From positions 1,612,001-1,676,000 of the forward strand of contig MSED01000002.1 in the NCBI GenBank assembly GCA_002099365.1: a stretch of 64,000 nt of DNA. Reading direction: 5' to 3'. Numbering within the stretch: the first letter of the stretch is position 1; the number at the start of each line of letters is the position of its first letter. The translations under genes were made by a program, and so were the position numbers. Positions 1 through 11,295 of the stretch are shown in pieces. The stretch comes from Phialophora verrucosa (Eukaryota > Ascomycota > Eurotiomycetes > Chaetothyriales > Herpotrichiellaceae). The notes beneath the pieces were generated by a model. It was not told the DNA's origin. It saw only the letters and a list, made by a program, of their open reading frames with translations, and did not search any database.

Positions 1-10
1 CTTCCACAAG

Positions 11-316
11 ATGCTCCGCCGCAAACCGACCGCCCTGACCATCACCGCCGAAGACATCGCGTCGTTCGAGGAAGCCCACGCCCGCCGCCTCGCGTACCTG
101 CGCTACAAGAAGACGGGCGACGACCCCGAGGGCCTGTTTCGCGACGGCGCCGGCCCCGAAGTCCAACACAGTGGAACGGAGTCGCAACTGAGCGGGGAGC
201 AGCAGCAACAAGCGGTGGTAGACCCGAACGACGAGTTGAAGCCGCTGCCGGGGGATAAGGCGCGGATCGTGAGGGGAAGGGAGGAGCGGATCATGGGCAC
301 CAGCAATACGAGATGA
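11..316 (+). CDS. CDC26: Anaphase-promoting complex subunit CDC26
   Basis: Single-exon gene of 101 residues. The N terminus MLRRKPTALTITAEDIASFE has the signature of CDC26: the MLRR-K/P-PT start followed by an acidic helix entering around ITAEDI. In the family this N terminus sits inside the TPR superhelix of the Cut9/APC6 subunit and stabilises it, so the protein is a structural part of the APC/C ubiquitin ligase that drives mitotic exit. The rest (about residues 40-101) is polar, with a short Q run near 64-68, and looks disordered. The length is close to the usual 70-100 residues. The start at base 11 is chosen because the family motif begins exactly there. It is convergent with the proteasome gene to the right. 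I am fairly sure of the family; an upstream 5' UTR intron cannot be excluded because the window begins here. Confidence 0.85.
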   Translation: MLRRKPTALTITAEDIASFEEAHARRLAYLRYKKTGDDPEGLFRDGAGPEVQHSGTESQLSGEQQQQAVVDPNDELKPLPGDKARIVRGREERIMGTSNTR

Positions 317-886
317 ATGCCAGAAAGGGGGGGATGTGACCGGTATTCTAGCTGGATATTGAATCTTGGGATATCCGAAGCGTCGGTGGTACTGCAGCCC
401 CTGGCAGGTCAGATCAATACAGGAATCGTCAACCGACGGCGAGACCTCGCTGGTACTGTTTTCGGCACGGCGAGAATCAATTGACGGCGAAATCTCGCTG
501 GCACTGTTTTCGACACGGCGAGATGAATTGATCAAGAGAGAACGTCCCCGTCATGTGCACCTGGCAGGTGGTGACCAAGAAAGTGCAACTGCGGTTGTTG
601 GGTCGGAGGCAATCACGATCGAGGACACGCACAAGAACGCTACTTGTTGATAGGATTTACGAGACGGACATGGGAACGGGCATGGATATCTCAACATGGC
701 GAGATACGACTTTGATCGGACGAATACTAGTTCACGATTCAACGAGACGGGAATTATTTTCGGGATGAATCATCCTGCGTATGCCTCGAAAGACTTGGTG
801 TATCTCTCCAATCGGTCAGTCAGACCGGAAGATGTTACAGCGTCTATCCCAGGCTCGGTGGTACAAATACAGAAAGACGGCCGCCT
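317..886. other. Convergent intergenic region between CDC26 and RPN10
   Basis: This is the shared 3' flank of two convergent genes. It holds the two-copy 48-bp tandem repeat listed separately. Several small open frames are present, but none resembles a known protein. Confidence 0.6.
433..530. repeat. Two-copy 48-bp tandem repeat
   Basis: Two adjacent copies start near 433 and 481, sharing the core GACGGCGA-A/G-A-C/T-CTCGCTGG followed by T/C-ACTGTTTTCG. They differ at only a few positions. The period is a multiple of three, so one frame stays open through both copies and would read DGE-SL-LFS-RR twice. I see no other sign of coding and read it as a recent tandem duplication in the 3' intergenic space. 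Confidence 0.75.
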
Positions 887-1844
887 TTACTCCTGTTTAT
901 CGTCCTCCACCCGTGGCTGTTTTGAATCACTGCCTTCCTTGTTGTCTCCATTGGTGGCCTGCCCTTCCTCGGTGATGGTCTCCATCCTGTCGGCATTCCG
1001 TCTCTCTTCCTCCTCTCGTGCTCTCCGCTCTCTCTCCAGCCGATTTTGCTCTTCCTCCATACTCATCCGCAGTGCCATGGCGAGCTCCGGGTCGGCAGCA
1101 GGGTCGATACCAAACTCGTCAAAGCGACCGGCCCCGCCTCCAGTCTCAACGCCTTCCATACCACTGCTTCCAGCGCCGGCATCTCCGCCCATATTGACGA
1201 TGGGTGTAGTGATGAGACTGTCGCTGAGCAGACCTGGGCCGGGCGGGATGACGGCCAGATAGTTTCCTTCGCCTGATGAACCACCTACAGTCTCGACGAA
1301 CTTCTCTAGTATTGACTTTGTGCTCGATTCGATGGCATCACCGAACGCGACAAAGTCCACCGAGACGTTGTTCTTCTTACACTTCTTGGCCAGCTTGATC
1401 AATTCCTTCTCTGTGTCGTTCTTGTCTCCGAACTTCTGATCCAGCTCGCTGCATATCAGGACCACGATCCGTTGTCGTTGGGACTTGTTCGCTCTGTGAT
1501 GGAGCGCCAGCATGGCCACACTAATGGCTGTGCCTAACCGGATGTGTCCTTTGATCTTCGTTTCGTGCAGACCTGCGAGAATGGCGCCGAAGTTCGTGGT
1601 AGGAGTGTTGAGGACTTTAGGGCCTGTGCCAGCCATTGACATGAGGCCGACGGCGGATTCGGGGTTCGAGGACGTTTTGGCGTTGAAGATCAGCGATACC
1701 GCTTCGGATTGTGCAGAGAATCGGTTCGGTCTGGTACAGAATGAGCGATCCATCCCAGGTTTACTAGATGCAATCTTACAAGTAATCGCCATTTCTACTC
1801 GTCTCGCTGTTGTCAACAACGATCATGGTCGCCTCGAGAACCAT
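887..1844 (-). CDS. RPN10: 26S proteasome regulatory subunit RPN10 (VWA and UIM domains)
   Basis: Two exons, 1780-1844 and 887-1730, joined over a 49-nt intron with GTAAG donor and CAG acceptor; product 302 residues. Exon 1 gives MVLEATMIVVDNSETSRNGD, the start of the VWA domain of Rpn10/S5a. The junction restores DYLPNRFSAQ, where the unspliced frame does not. Residues 1 to about 190 form the VWA fold that anchors Rpn10 between lid and base of the 19S particle. A ubiquitin-interacting motif lies near 237-250 (ELAMALRMSMEEEQ, with the LAMAL-S core), so this is a ubiquitin receptor. The tail is acidic and charged and has one UIM, as in yeast, rather than the two of animals. Start choice rests on the conserved N terminus, 25 codons upstream of the first long open frame. 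Confidence 0.93.
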
Positions 1845-2142
1845 GGCGGCGGTGGATGCTTAAAGGACTCGGGGAAGAGGCGAAGTTCGGTATGAGAGTT
1901 GGAACAGCTATTAAGGATGGGCGAACAGGCACAATAAGGTATGGTCAAGGAGGCGTCGAATTGAACTCAGGATGCGGACTGGAGTTGAAGTGACGATCAT
2001 GTAAACGAAGCGCAGGCAGAGCGCAGTTACGCCGCAGCTTCTACGGTGAAGCATAGAAAAAATGCAATCTGGACGGTGCAACCGATTCAGTCAACAACAA
2101 CAAAATCTACACAGCGCTCAACGCTTTCAATCCCAGAATTGT

Positions 2143-2904
2143 TTACAGCGCCATCATGACCAGACCCAAGAAGCCAGCTATCAGTCCACTCAGGCCTAGA
2201 TTCGTCTTCAAGCTCCCGGCGCCATTGCCGTCGCCGCTGTCCGATGACGAGGAAGAATCACCTGCACTGCTCGCGCTTGCCAACTTGTCCTGTCCCGCAG
2301 TGATAGTAATAGGCAGGAATGTGAAATCCGTCGAGCTGATAGTGCCACTGTAGGCGGTCGAGATGACATTGGCAGTTGTGGCTGTCAGTAACTCACTGGC
2401 CTCGGATGAATCAAGCAACGGATCGGTGAAGATTTGCTCAGGCGCGGCAACCTCTCCGTTGCACACTGCGCTCTCCGAGTTCTGGGCGATCGAGCACTCC
2501 AATGTGATGCCTATGTTGGCCGTGGTCTCTGAGGCCACCCACGTCGTCGACCCGTAGGTGATGGTTTGGGCCTCGGTGCCGCAGACGTCTGTGTCGATGT
2601 TGGATCCTGTGCATTCGACTGCTACAACAGTGGATGAGGAGTCCTAGGGGGAGAAAGTCAGTCGCGTGCTTCCGGGTATCTATCTTCCCATTTCATCTGG
2701 TCTGAGAAAGAGGCAAGCACCTACTGCTGTGATAATCGAGCCGGCTAGTGGGTACTGGTTTATGGGGTTGAGGCTCAATGTCGTCTCCGTGATCCAGAAA
2801 ACGTGGATCACTGTGGTGCTGTCATCTTGTGCCTGCGCAAGGCCGGACAGAAGCGCTACCACCGCCGCTGTCGCAGGGAATACTTTGGAGAGGGCGTTCT
2901 TCAT
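2143..2904 (-). CDS. Putative GPI-anchored cell-wall-type protein
   Basis: Two exons, 2725-2904 and 2143-2643, with an 81-nt intron (GTAGGT donor, CCCTAG acceptor); product 226 residues. Visible features: an N-terminal signal peptide (MKNALSKVFPATAAVVALLS, likely cleavage after AQA near residue 25), a compact extracellular part with several cysteines and Thr/Ser-rich stretches, a serine-rich linker (SSAGDSSSSSDSGDGNG) and a hydrophobic C-terminal tail (LSGLIAGFLGLVMMAL). Signal peptide, small-residue omega region and hydrophobic tail with no charged residue after it is the standard architecture of fungal GPI proteins, so plasma membrane or wall anchoring is expected. I do not recognise the ectodomain family and assign no enzymatic role. 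It diverges from TRS23. Confidence 0.78.
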
Positions 2905-3961
2905 GTTGGCGGCTGTCCTTGTGTGCGAGAAGCTTGTTAGGTGGGCAGCGCAGGTAGGTGTACTACATAGTGTGTATTCCGGGTTGGAGCTACCCAGCCA
3001 TTAATATACTTATCATCGCGCAAGAGGCAGAGGCTTCAATGTGCCTTAGTCCATTCTGAGGCCGTTAGCGCTACCCCTGGGTCTCAAGCTCTGATATCAC
3101 GTCTCGTGCAAGGCTTGGTATGGGGTAGTGCCATCTGGGTGTTGTCCCTATTGGTTCGCGCGATGACCGAACATTTAGGAAAAGGTTATCGGCATCAGTG
3201 CTTGGGGGCGACAATAGCCAGAATGCGGTCTCGACCGGGTTAAAGTGTATAATCTCTGGTTGCATTCCTCATCATATGTAACACAGGCGTGTCCCGAATA
3301 CAAATGGTGCGTCCGTGGGCTGAGTTTGAGCATGCGCTGACCCTTTGACAGACTGGCCGTTGTCGCCCCTAGCTCAGGGGGCAAATAAAGTTGACGAGAT
3401 CACCTTGAGATTTGAGCTCAAGCTCCAGACCGGCACCTGCCTGGGATTCCACATCGGGCATGGGTTACGCCGTGTACTCGTACCGAGATCAGACTGGAAT
3501 CAAGGTGGTTGATTTCTTTCGGTAGTGCAGATGCTCCGTTCGGAGGCGGAGTACACGTACCAGTTGTTCCGCTTAGCTGCAATAAAAACAGGGAATGGAG
3601 CACGCGAGTCGTCGGGTTATTTGCAAAGCACTCCGTAGAGATGATCTCTCTTACGTGCTTGTAACGAGTACCGTGAAAAGACAGGCACGTGAGGGCCAGT
3701 GTGCCAGTGTTCGTGGGAGCCGAGCGGGGCGCGCGCCGCGTCCGCTACATTAACAAAGTACTGCGTAGAATCTCCAATTCTCACCAGTCACTCGAGATAC
3801 TCGTACAGTCGTGACAATAGCAAAAGGGGACGCAGCCAGCGATTCTCGCACTCGGTCGAGCCGGCTATGTCTGCATGAGTCTGGCAATGGCCAAGTCAGT
3901 TATTGTGCCAGAATGACGAGAACTCCCTGACCGCTGACGCACCTCGCCATCCACAATCAAT
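2905..3961. other. Divergent intergenic region, GPI protein and TRS23
   Basis: About 1.05 kb holding the promoters of two divergent genes. A CACGTG hexamer occurs near 3687. The segment near 3369-3440 has a tRNA A-box-like stretch but no foldable cloverleaf. No gene is supported. Confidence 0.5.
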
Positions 3962-4681
3962 ATGTGAGTTCTACCGGGATCTTCGCACCGCAGCCTCGTC
4001 CTGTTGCACACTGGAGGGACCAGACGGCCTGACCCTCCATCAAGCATTGAATAATGTCCCACCCTCAGCTTAAGCTGACTCCTCACTCCTTACAGGCCCG
4101 TCTTCGCCCTCCTCGTGATCTCCAAAGCCGGCTCTCTGATCTACCACCGCACCTTCCCTACGACCACCCCCGGCACCGCCGCCGCAGGAACAGGCAATCT
4201 CACCGGTCCCGGCGGTGGTCCTGATGCGAAACCGCAACAGACAGTCGGCACGCTCGGCCTGCCCGGAACCTCGACCCTCACGACGAACGACTACCTCGTC
4301 CTAGCGGGGACATTCCACGGCGTCCACGCCATCACGCGCTCCCTGACGCCCAAGCTGCCCATCACGTCCTCGTCCGCGTCGGGATCCACCCCATCGGGCA
4401 CGAAGGGCAAGACCTGGACATACCCAGACCCCACGGTGGCGCCGAGCGGCATCGAGAGCATGGAGAGTTCGTTCTTCCGCCTGACCGTGTTCCAGACTCT
4501 GTCGGGGACAAAGTTCCTCCTGTTCACGGACCCGAGCATGCCCAACACGGACGTGCTGATGAAGGGCATCTACGAGCGGTATGCCGACTACGTGTGCAAG
4601 AACCCGTTCTGGCAGATGGAGATGCCGATCAGGATCGATGCGTGGGAGAGGAGTTTGGCACAGTGGTTGATGAGGCGGTGA
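3962..4681 (+). CDS. TRS23: TRAPP complex subunit TRS23 (TRAPPC4, sybindin-like)
   Basis: Predicted product 195 residues beginning MPVFALLVISKAGSLIYHRT, the longin/sybindin start of Trs23/TRAPPC4, a core subunit of the TRAPP tethering complex that acts as exchange factor for Ypt1/Rab1 at ER-Golgi membranes. The C-terminal half (SSFFRLTVFQTLSGTKFLLF, then DVLMKGIYERYADYVCKNPF) is the diagnostic part. An in-frame ATG directly before PVFALL exists only if an intron 3964-4095 (GTGAGT donor, TTACAG acceptor, 132 nt) is removed: AT lies at 3962-3963 and G at 4096, so the start codon is split. A Gly/Pro/Thr-rich insertion lies near residues 25-60, and a second low-complexity segment (TSSSASGSTPSGTKG) further on. 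The family is certain from the coding part; the split start is inferred. Confidence 0.85.
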
Positions 4682-6113
4682 GGGAGGAGCGCACGCAAGC
4701 AAGCAAGCAAGCGCAGAAGGAAAGAACGGGCGCGCGATTAGAAGTCGGGAAGCACATCAAAAGAAATGGAAAATCAATACTCGACTGGGACGACAAGACT
4801 CCGGCAAACAATGCTGTGATACGGTCTTGGTGATTAAAGCAGCGGTCGTGCAACAGGACATCATCGATCAGCCGGTCCCCTTGAGAGCCTCAGACAGCCT
4901 ACAGATCTCTACGTACCCTCGGTCTGGGTGATCAGTCACATTGCTGCTCAAGCATGCATACGCAGAGCTGGGGGAGTCGCTTTCAGAGACTGCGAGGAAA
5001 GGACTACACAGTACTGGGCATGAAGCCAGATGACCCACAGCCAACATCACCGGGGAGCCCACGAGGCGAGCAAGGGCAAGATACTCCTTAACAAGCATCA
5101 TTCGTCTGAAAGAGCATATCGACGTGACCAGACTCGTGCAGGGAATTCTGGTCTGGCTCATGCAGCTGCTGTTCAGCAAACCACATTCTAAAATGCCATG
5201 AGCGCCACGCAGGGCACCCACGTGGTGTCATATTATGGTTGGGAGGCCCATCCAATATACGAGTGCCAATACGAAGTACGGCTTGGAAAGAGAAAACGCG
5301 GACTTGGTACCCACGCATCGCAAAGGTTAGGAGTAGACACTGGGTTACGGCATAGAGATATTCTCTCGGTGCTTACCGTTGCACCGCATCGCGTCATGGC
5401 TGCCTGCCTTGGAAGGCACAAACACGGCCTCTGGATTGAAAGTACGAAGGCGTCTCGTCTTGTTGATGGGACGATTCAACGCGATCTCGGACGGTTCCTC
5501 TATTGGAGTTCGCGTCCACGATAGTATGTTATGTATACCTCTCCTCCGTGTCCCTCTCTGCGTCAGTGTGTGCGTGTGTGTTCATCAGTCGTCATTTTCG
5601 AGCGCCGCCACCGCCACCGCCACAGCCAGGATCCCTGGTTTGCTCGTCCTGAAACGTACAGGACCTTTTGTTCTTCCTCCTATGTGTATGAATTGATGGT
5701 GCTTGCGCTGTCCTCCTCTCCTATAAACCGAAGGTGCTCGGTGCTTGCTTGCGCTGTCCTCTTTTCCCTTATTGACTCCGTAATGCAGGGAGGGGTACGT
5801 GAGCCTGTCTATCACGTCGATAGCAAGGCCCTCCTCGTCTTCCCCTGAGGACGCGGATTCTCGGGTCCCTCGTCTCGATTCGTCGCCCTCGACACTGTGG
5901 ACGGGAGAGAGCATGCGACTTCTCTTTCCCCACCATCTCGGCACTGCGGTCGTTGACCACCTTGGTCGTCCATTCCTGTCCCTGCTTATAGAAGGCTGGA
6001 TTGACTCAACTGCTTCTCTTTGCAGCTCGAGCTTTCCCATTCGTCCTCCTTCATGCAATGTTCGGGGCGTATCAAGCTTCGGCTCCTTGTTGGCACCGGC
6101 GCCGTGGTGGACC
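4682..6113. other. Convergent intergenic region, TRS23 and Zn2Cys6 regulator
   Basis: About 1.4 kb between two convergent genes. It contains short CCGCCA-type repeats near 5600-5625 and a duplicated GGTGCTTGCGCTGTCC-like segment near 5698 and 5740. Open frames on both strands here are short and resemble nothing known; part of it is presumably the 3' UTR of the regulator. Confidence 0.4.
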
Positions 6114-8995
6114 CTACTGAGAATAATCCCATCTTCTCTTCAGTCTCCCGGCATCAATGACATTGGCCACACTTTGCTGCCATTGCTGCGGCGTGACAAA
6201 CATCGCCGCCCCAGAAACTCCTGTGCTCGCATACCCAGTCGCTTGTGCTTGAGGTAGTTGTGCGTGCGAGACAACAGGCGGCGACGCATCGTGAAATGAT
6301 TGTCCCTGTTGTGCAGCGAAGTAATGCTGCTGCTGCTGCTGCTGCTGCTGGTGTTGTTGCTGGGCAGCATATCCAGGTGAAGTCGTCGAGGTATACGTCG
6401 GCGATCCAGTAGATGCGAATGAAGCCGGGTGATGCAAACCCTGCATGTTCCCTGGCGGGGAGGCGCCGCTTCCACCGTATAGTGATGGCGGAGGCGCCAG
6501 CGCCGACGGAGGAATAGCAAAGGCCGTGTCAAACTGATCCATGATCGGGGTAGGATTCCATTGGATGTCGGCGACCGAAGAGGCTTGTTGGTAGTACCCG
6601 CCAGCTGAGTTGGGCAGGCTGGAGTACGAGTGCTGTTCGGCGAGATCGTAGTTCTGCGCGTACATCGGCGTTTGAGGTTTTGAATCCGCCGTGTAGACGG
6701 AGACAGGTGGAGTTGCAAGGTAGCCTGTTTGCCTTGGAATTTGGTTCATATGCTGAGGCACGTAAGGGCTAGGTTGTGTCTGTTGAGACGGGTGAAGCTC
6801 ATTCGATTTCTGTGGCTGTAGCTGTGGTAGTTGCTGCTTTTCCGATGAAGGAGGCGAGACGGGAGACGGTCGAGAATGCTCGGACGGCGTGCCGTGGGGA
6901 AACGACTCTTTGAGTTCGAAAGGTTTGTTAACGTCGGCCGAGAATGCAGTACGGAGAGCATAGATTTGAGCCTCCGTCTCTGGCATGGGCCAAGCTGAAA
7001 CACATCGCTCCAGGATCCTCATGTGCCGGACAAAGTAATCCTTTGCCTCGGAGTTGAACTCTGGATCTGGCGACGACAGCGCCACCAGGTGCAGCATGAC
7101 GCAAGTCAGTATGGCATATATGGTGAAATTTATGCCTCGTTGCATCACCAGCAATCCTGTGAGGTCGAAATTCGCCAAAATGCCCTCCTGCAGCCGACAT
7201 AGGATCTTTGCAGAGTTGTAGCAGACGCTCATGTGGTACCTCCACTGGCTATCCGCACCGAATGATTCAGACGCCTTTAGCTGTGGACGGTGCAGCATGA
7301 CGACCGCCAGGTGATAGTGAGAGTGCATGTTTCCCAGGAAATGTGAAGGCACATGGGGCACTTGGCCAGTGGGCGACAAATGCAGCTGGAAGTCGCTAGG
7401 CAATTCATCTGGCCACTTCTTGAACGCCTTATTGTACGCCACAAATTCTTGATCGAGAGCCCAGTCCTTTTTCTTCTTCAATTTGATGTGTGTGTCTGAG
7501 ATCAGGCGAATGTTGCGAGCGTTACGGACGAAATAAGCAAACTGCCGGGAAATGGCCTTTTCGTACTCGTCCAGGTCCGAACAGGGTGGATTCTCGCTGA
7601 TGTCGACGGAATTAGGGTCCACGCCATAGTCGGTGCGTCCTGGAAGCGTCAGCAAAGGATGTCTTGAGTTCAGGCTCCAATGAAAGTTACCTTGTGGCCC
7701 TCCAACCATGGTCTCGCACACCAGAAGAGTTTGCCAAATCCGCGTCTTGGTCAGACACTCTACAGGGTCGGAGTCGCATAATTGCCCACCCGAGTGAGTT
7801 TCATGGTGTTCGTGTAGGTCAAGGTCTTTGGCCATGGTGATAGCCGTTTTGATGGTCATCCAAGACCGGTAGTAGTAGCCTCTTTTGGGAGAGCTCTCCC
7901 GAGCCTTGAGCAGGAGCAACAAGGCTTGGAGGTTACTTAGCCGTGGGCTGTCGAGGAAGAATGGTTCGTGTTCTTTGCGCGATGTTAGTAGAGAGGGGCT
8001 GGAGATAGCATCGATGACCTACTGTTCGCTAGTGCCAGCCACTGCGCCCCTTGAGCTGGATCATCGGACAAGCGACCTGCATTGGCAAAGATGGCTTCCA
8101 AGACGAGAGGCGAGATGGAGGCCGGATCGTTTTGCCATTGGTGGTAGAACTGACTTTTGTTCAACACCGGCACGTAGGGGTGGACATTCGTGAAGTACGT
8201 GTCGAATGCTCGTGTAGCTTCATCCTGGGACGGCATGAGAGCTGGGGGGATCCGGATCTGAGAGCCCGCATCAGTCCTGAACGCCGCTGCGATCCTTGGC
8301 TCGGGTTCCGTTTCATGAATCGGCGGGTCCTGTTCCTTGCTGCTTTTCTCCGACCTGATATAGCCCGCGACACCGGTGTCGTTGATCTTCAGCTGGCCGA
8401 GGTGATCCAGGAGATCCTCGGCAGTCAACTGGTCGATAGGTGACGAACCGGAGCGTTCTTGTCTGTAGGAGTCCTCTTGGACATGGCGAAATGTCTGGGC
8501 GGCGTTCTGGTAAGGGTCGCCGATGGTGCCAGAAAACGGATGAGCCTCCGGGTAGAAGTTGCCATAGGATTGTTCGGTTACGTGAAATGAAGGCTTCTGG
8601 TAGTTGGCAGCATACGCATCGTACGTAAAGCTATCGCCTTGGTTGAGCTGGAATGCAGTGGCGGTGGGCGCATAGCTTTGCGCCTGTTGACCAAGTGTGA
8701 CTGATGAGGTCGAGAATGATCGCGGCGCGCGCGGCTCCTCGACAGCGTTTGCCGGCGCAATATCTCCCGCATCCTCTTCCAGACCGCCTGCCGGAGGCAC
8801 ACAGTGGAGTTTGAGCCGAACACATGCGGCGCACGGCCAGGTGTTGGTTGTGGCGGAATCGCATTTGATCTTCCTCCGCCTGCAGCCCTCACAGGCTCGC
8901 ATCACCTTCAGCCGCTTATGCCGGTTATGCTCATCGACGAAGACATAGTTCTTCGGGCCCGGGGGAGGCACGGAGGACAGAGGATAACTCTGCAT
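6114..8995 (-). CDS. Zn2Cys6 transcription factor with fungal-specific regulatory domain
   Basis: Three exons, 8023-8995, 7691-7972 and 6114-7639; product 926 residues. The zinc cluster is complete at Cys 35, 38, 45, 55, 58 and 65 (ACEGCRRRKIKCD, then WPCAACVRLKLHC), preceded by basic HKRLKVMR. The middle homology domain follows (YFTNVHPYVPVL; DPAQGAQWLALAN; ALLLLLKARE). Intron 1 (7973-8022) has GTAGGT, TACTAAC and AAAG. Intron 2 (7640-7690, 51 nt, GTAACT to CCAG) is open in frame and is inferred because its removal restores GGPQGRTDYGVDP, the usual family sequence. The C terminus is rich in Q, P, S and Y with a polyglutamine run, typical of an activation region. The start at 8995 is preferred to an upstream in-frame ATG at 9058 because MQSYPLSS leads straight into the DNA-binding region. 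I cannot name the regulon; sugar or alcohol metabolism regulators of this class are the nearest impression. Confidence 0.9.
6325..6361. repeat. CTG/CAG trinucleotide microsatellite (polyglutamine)
   Basis: About nine consecutive GCT/CTG triplets continue into GTTGTTGCTG. On the minus strand this reads CAG/CAA and encodes an H-interrupted polyglutamine run in the C-terminal region of the Zn2Cys6 factor. Its length is expected to vary between strains. Confidence 0.9.
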
Positions 8996-11295
8996 GGTGG
9001 CATTCCATCCACTCGGACTGACACCACATCGGGTAAGTGCGACACGGCGGTGCCTCAATCAAGGAGTGTGGCCGTGGACGGCCCAGTATCAAAGGCGATG
9101 ACTAAATCTGGATAAGCACGCCGATCGACTTGGTAGAATATTTAAGGCTGGCCGAACGGCACGATTGCTGGGAGGAAAGACTGTTGATTTCGAGCACAGA
9201 TTGGTGTGAACCCGAAGGAGCCGTCTCGAGCTGGCTAGACGAAGATGATGAGTTTGTGTGTCGCGCGCCCCGGAATGCAACCTCGGCACGATCGAAAATT
9301 CAGATGCTTTGAAAGCGAGAGATGGTGTGCGACACTGAGCTGAAGCAGCGCCAAAGTGGTCCTCGGTCAGATCGCAGTGATGAAATGTTGTTGGCGGACA
9401 ATCTTCAGTAAGTCGGAGGCGAGCAGCGGCGATGGCGAGCCATTTTCCAGTCTCCAGACGACAATGGTTCCGACGAGGTGGGGGAGATCTGACAGGATAC
9501 GGCTTTCCGCTGATGCGAGTGAAAGAATTCGCATAGACAACCAAGAAGTCATGTGTCGAAGGCGGTTTCGTATACTATCGCTCTATTGTCGGGTAGCTAC
9601 GCGTGATGCACATGCCTACCGACAGAAGGCTGCAAGAGGACTTATCGAAGCATCGAACGCGCAATAAACAGCGGAAAAGTCTCAGGGCCCGGTTTCACGA
9701 GTCAAGTTGGCGCTTGGATGCTCACTCTGCCATGGCGGACAAATTGGCAGGGACGATACTGTGAGGTCGCAAGCTGACTGGCCAGTTGTGGTAATGGGTG
9801 GTACGGGGGGACTGCTGATGGTTAAACGATCGAAGAATTTGGGCAGTGCTCGCTACTCTTGGAGGGGCTGGAATAGGCATGTCAGCCCTAAATGCAACGT
9901 CCATCAGGAAATCCGCTTGAGGCGCTTCTGTTTCAACACCCATACTCATTAATGGCGCCCGAAAGTTGGCTAGATGGACGAGAGCAGAATTACGCAACAG
10001 AAGCACGTCTTTCGCTTAGCGAGACAGCCAGGCGTCCTAGCAGAGCCCAAGGCGCAGGGTCGGAGTTCAGCCATCAACGCCTCGTCCCTGACAATGTAGC
10101 TATCATTTTACGATGTTTCCTAGCGAGCGAGCAACGCGGGCACTAGGGACTCCGCTTCGACGACACCTGGTCTTTCTTGATCCAAGCGTTCTTGTTCCTG
10201 GGTGCCAGGAATATGTGAGAAAACCGTAGGAACTTGTTGCGACAAGGGGGATCTACCATCCGCATCTGGTCGGCGTCCGACTCGAAGACTGATCATCGTC
10301 AGCGCCGGTTACCGAAATGGTTGGGATTACTGTGGGAGACAATTCATGTTGTCGGTATGAGTACGGAGTAGCTTCTTGCAAACCTTTCAAGAATCGACGA
10401 TGGCTTATGATGAGAGGGCAAAGACAAAGAAAAATGCTTGGGGTGTGGCACTGTCGCAGGCTTGTCTCGGGTTGTGTTTCAGGTGCATTGCTTGTGAGGA
10501 TTGGTGGTTCACCTTCCCCCCGCACTCTAGAGGCCTGGGCCCGACTCCCGGAAATTCCTTTGGTGATCTTCAGGCGATCGAGCGCCGGGCGAAAACTCAG
10601 TTCGGCCATCGATAGGCAAGATGCTGCATCCGCGGGTGAACTGCCCAGGGTTGCCCCAGAGACAAAGGAGCTCTAGCATTAAGTGATGGCTGAAGCAGCA
10701 CGATTTTCAACGGCAGGAGACTAGGAGTAACTTCTTTTTACAAAAATGAAAAAAAATCAGTACCCCAGCGAGAGAAGTCGATGAGATTTGCACACATTGT
10801 TACCAAGTACTGTGTGCCTTGCTCGACATTCATGCACGCGCTGAAAGAGTAAGCTTCTAGAATCATGGAAGTTGCCGCTCGAAGGTGAGGGGCAGCTGGG
10901 TCTCGGTGGGATAAAGTCAGGTGGGACGTGGCGACGAGGGCAGCCCAAGTCGCCACAACTTCAATAGGCCAAATGATCTGGCTACGAATCAAAGAAGTCC
11001 GCCGTCCATCCTTGATGTCAGCGGCAAACAATCTGCGCTGTTGTGAAGTTCCGGGGGTCTCACGAGCAAGCAAGCCCACGTGCAAGTCTTGTCCGCAGAG
11101 GCCGAAGTTGCGCGGGGCTGACCACGTCCGCGCCAAGACAACGCATGCCAAGCCGAGCACGCATGACAACTTTCAACTTTTTGGCTCTCAACTCACCGAG
11201 CAAACAATCCGCCAGGCACCCCGACCAAAACAGCGCATCTGAAGCTTCCCTTCACTTTCTCTTGAACATCCACCATACTCTCCAGATTCGCCGCC
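8996..11295. other. 2.3-kb divergent intergenic region, regulator and CIA2
   Basis: A long upstream region shared by the Zn2Cys6 gene and CIA2. Small frames of 60-150 codons occur on both strands, often antisense to one another, without family resemblance, convincing intron boundaries or codon consistency. One copy of the GTACGGAGTA element lies at 10361. A noncoding transcript would not be visible to me. Confidence 0.4.
10361..10370. promoter_or_regulatory. GTACGGAGTA intergenic element, copy 1
   Basis: Exact 10-mer found four times in the window, in the same orientation and always outside recognised genes. The function is unknown; see the findings. Confidence 0.35.

Noticed and set aside
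3369..3440. Possible tRNA with A-box-like TAGCTCAGGGG
   Set aside because: No matching B box and no acceptor or T-stem pairing could be drawn, so it is probably chance.
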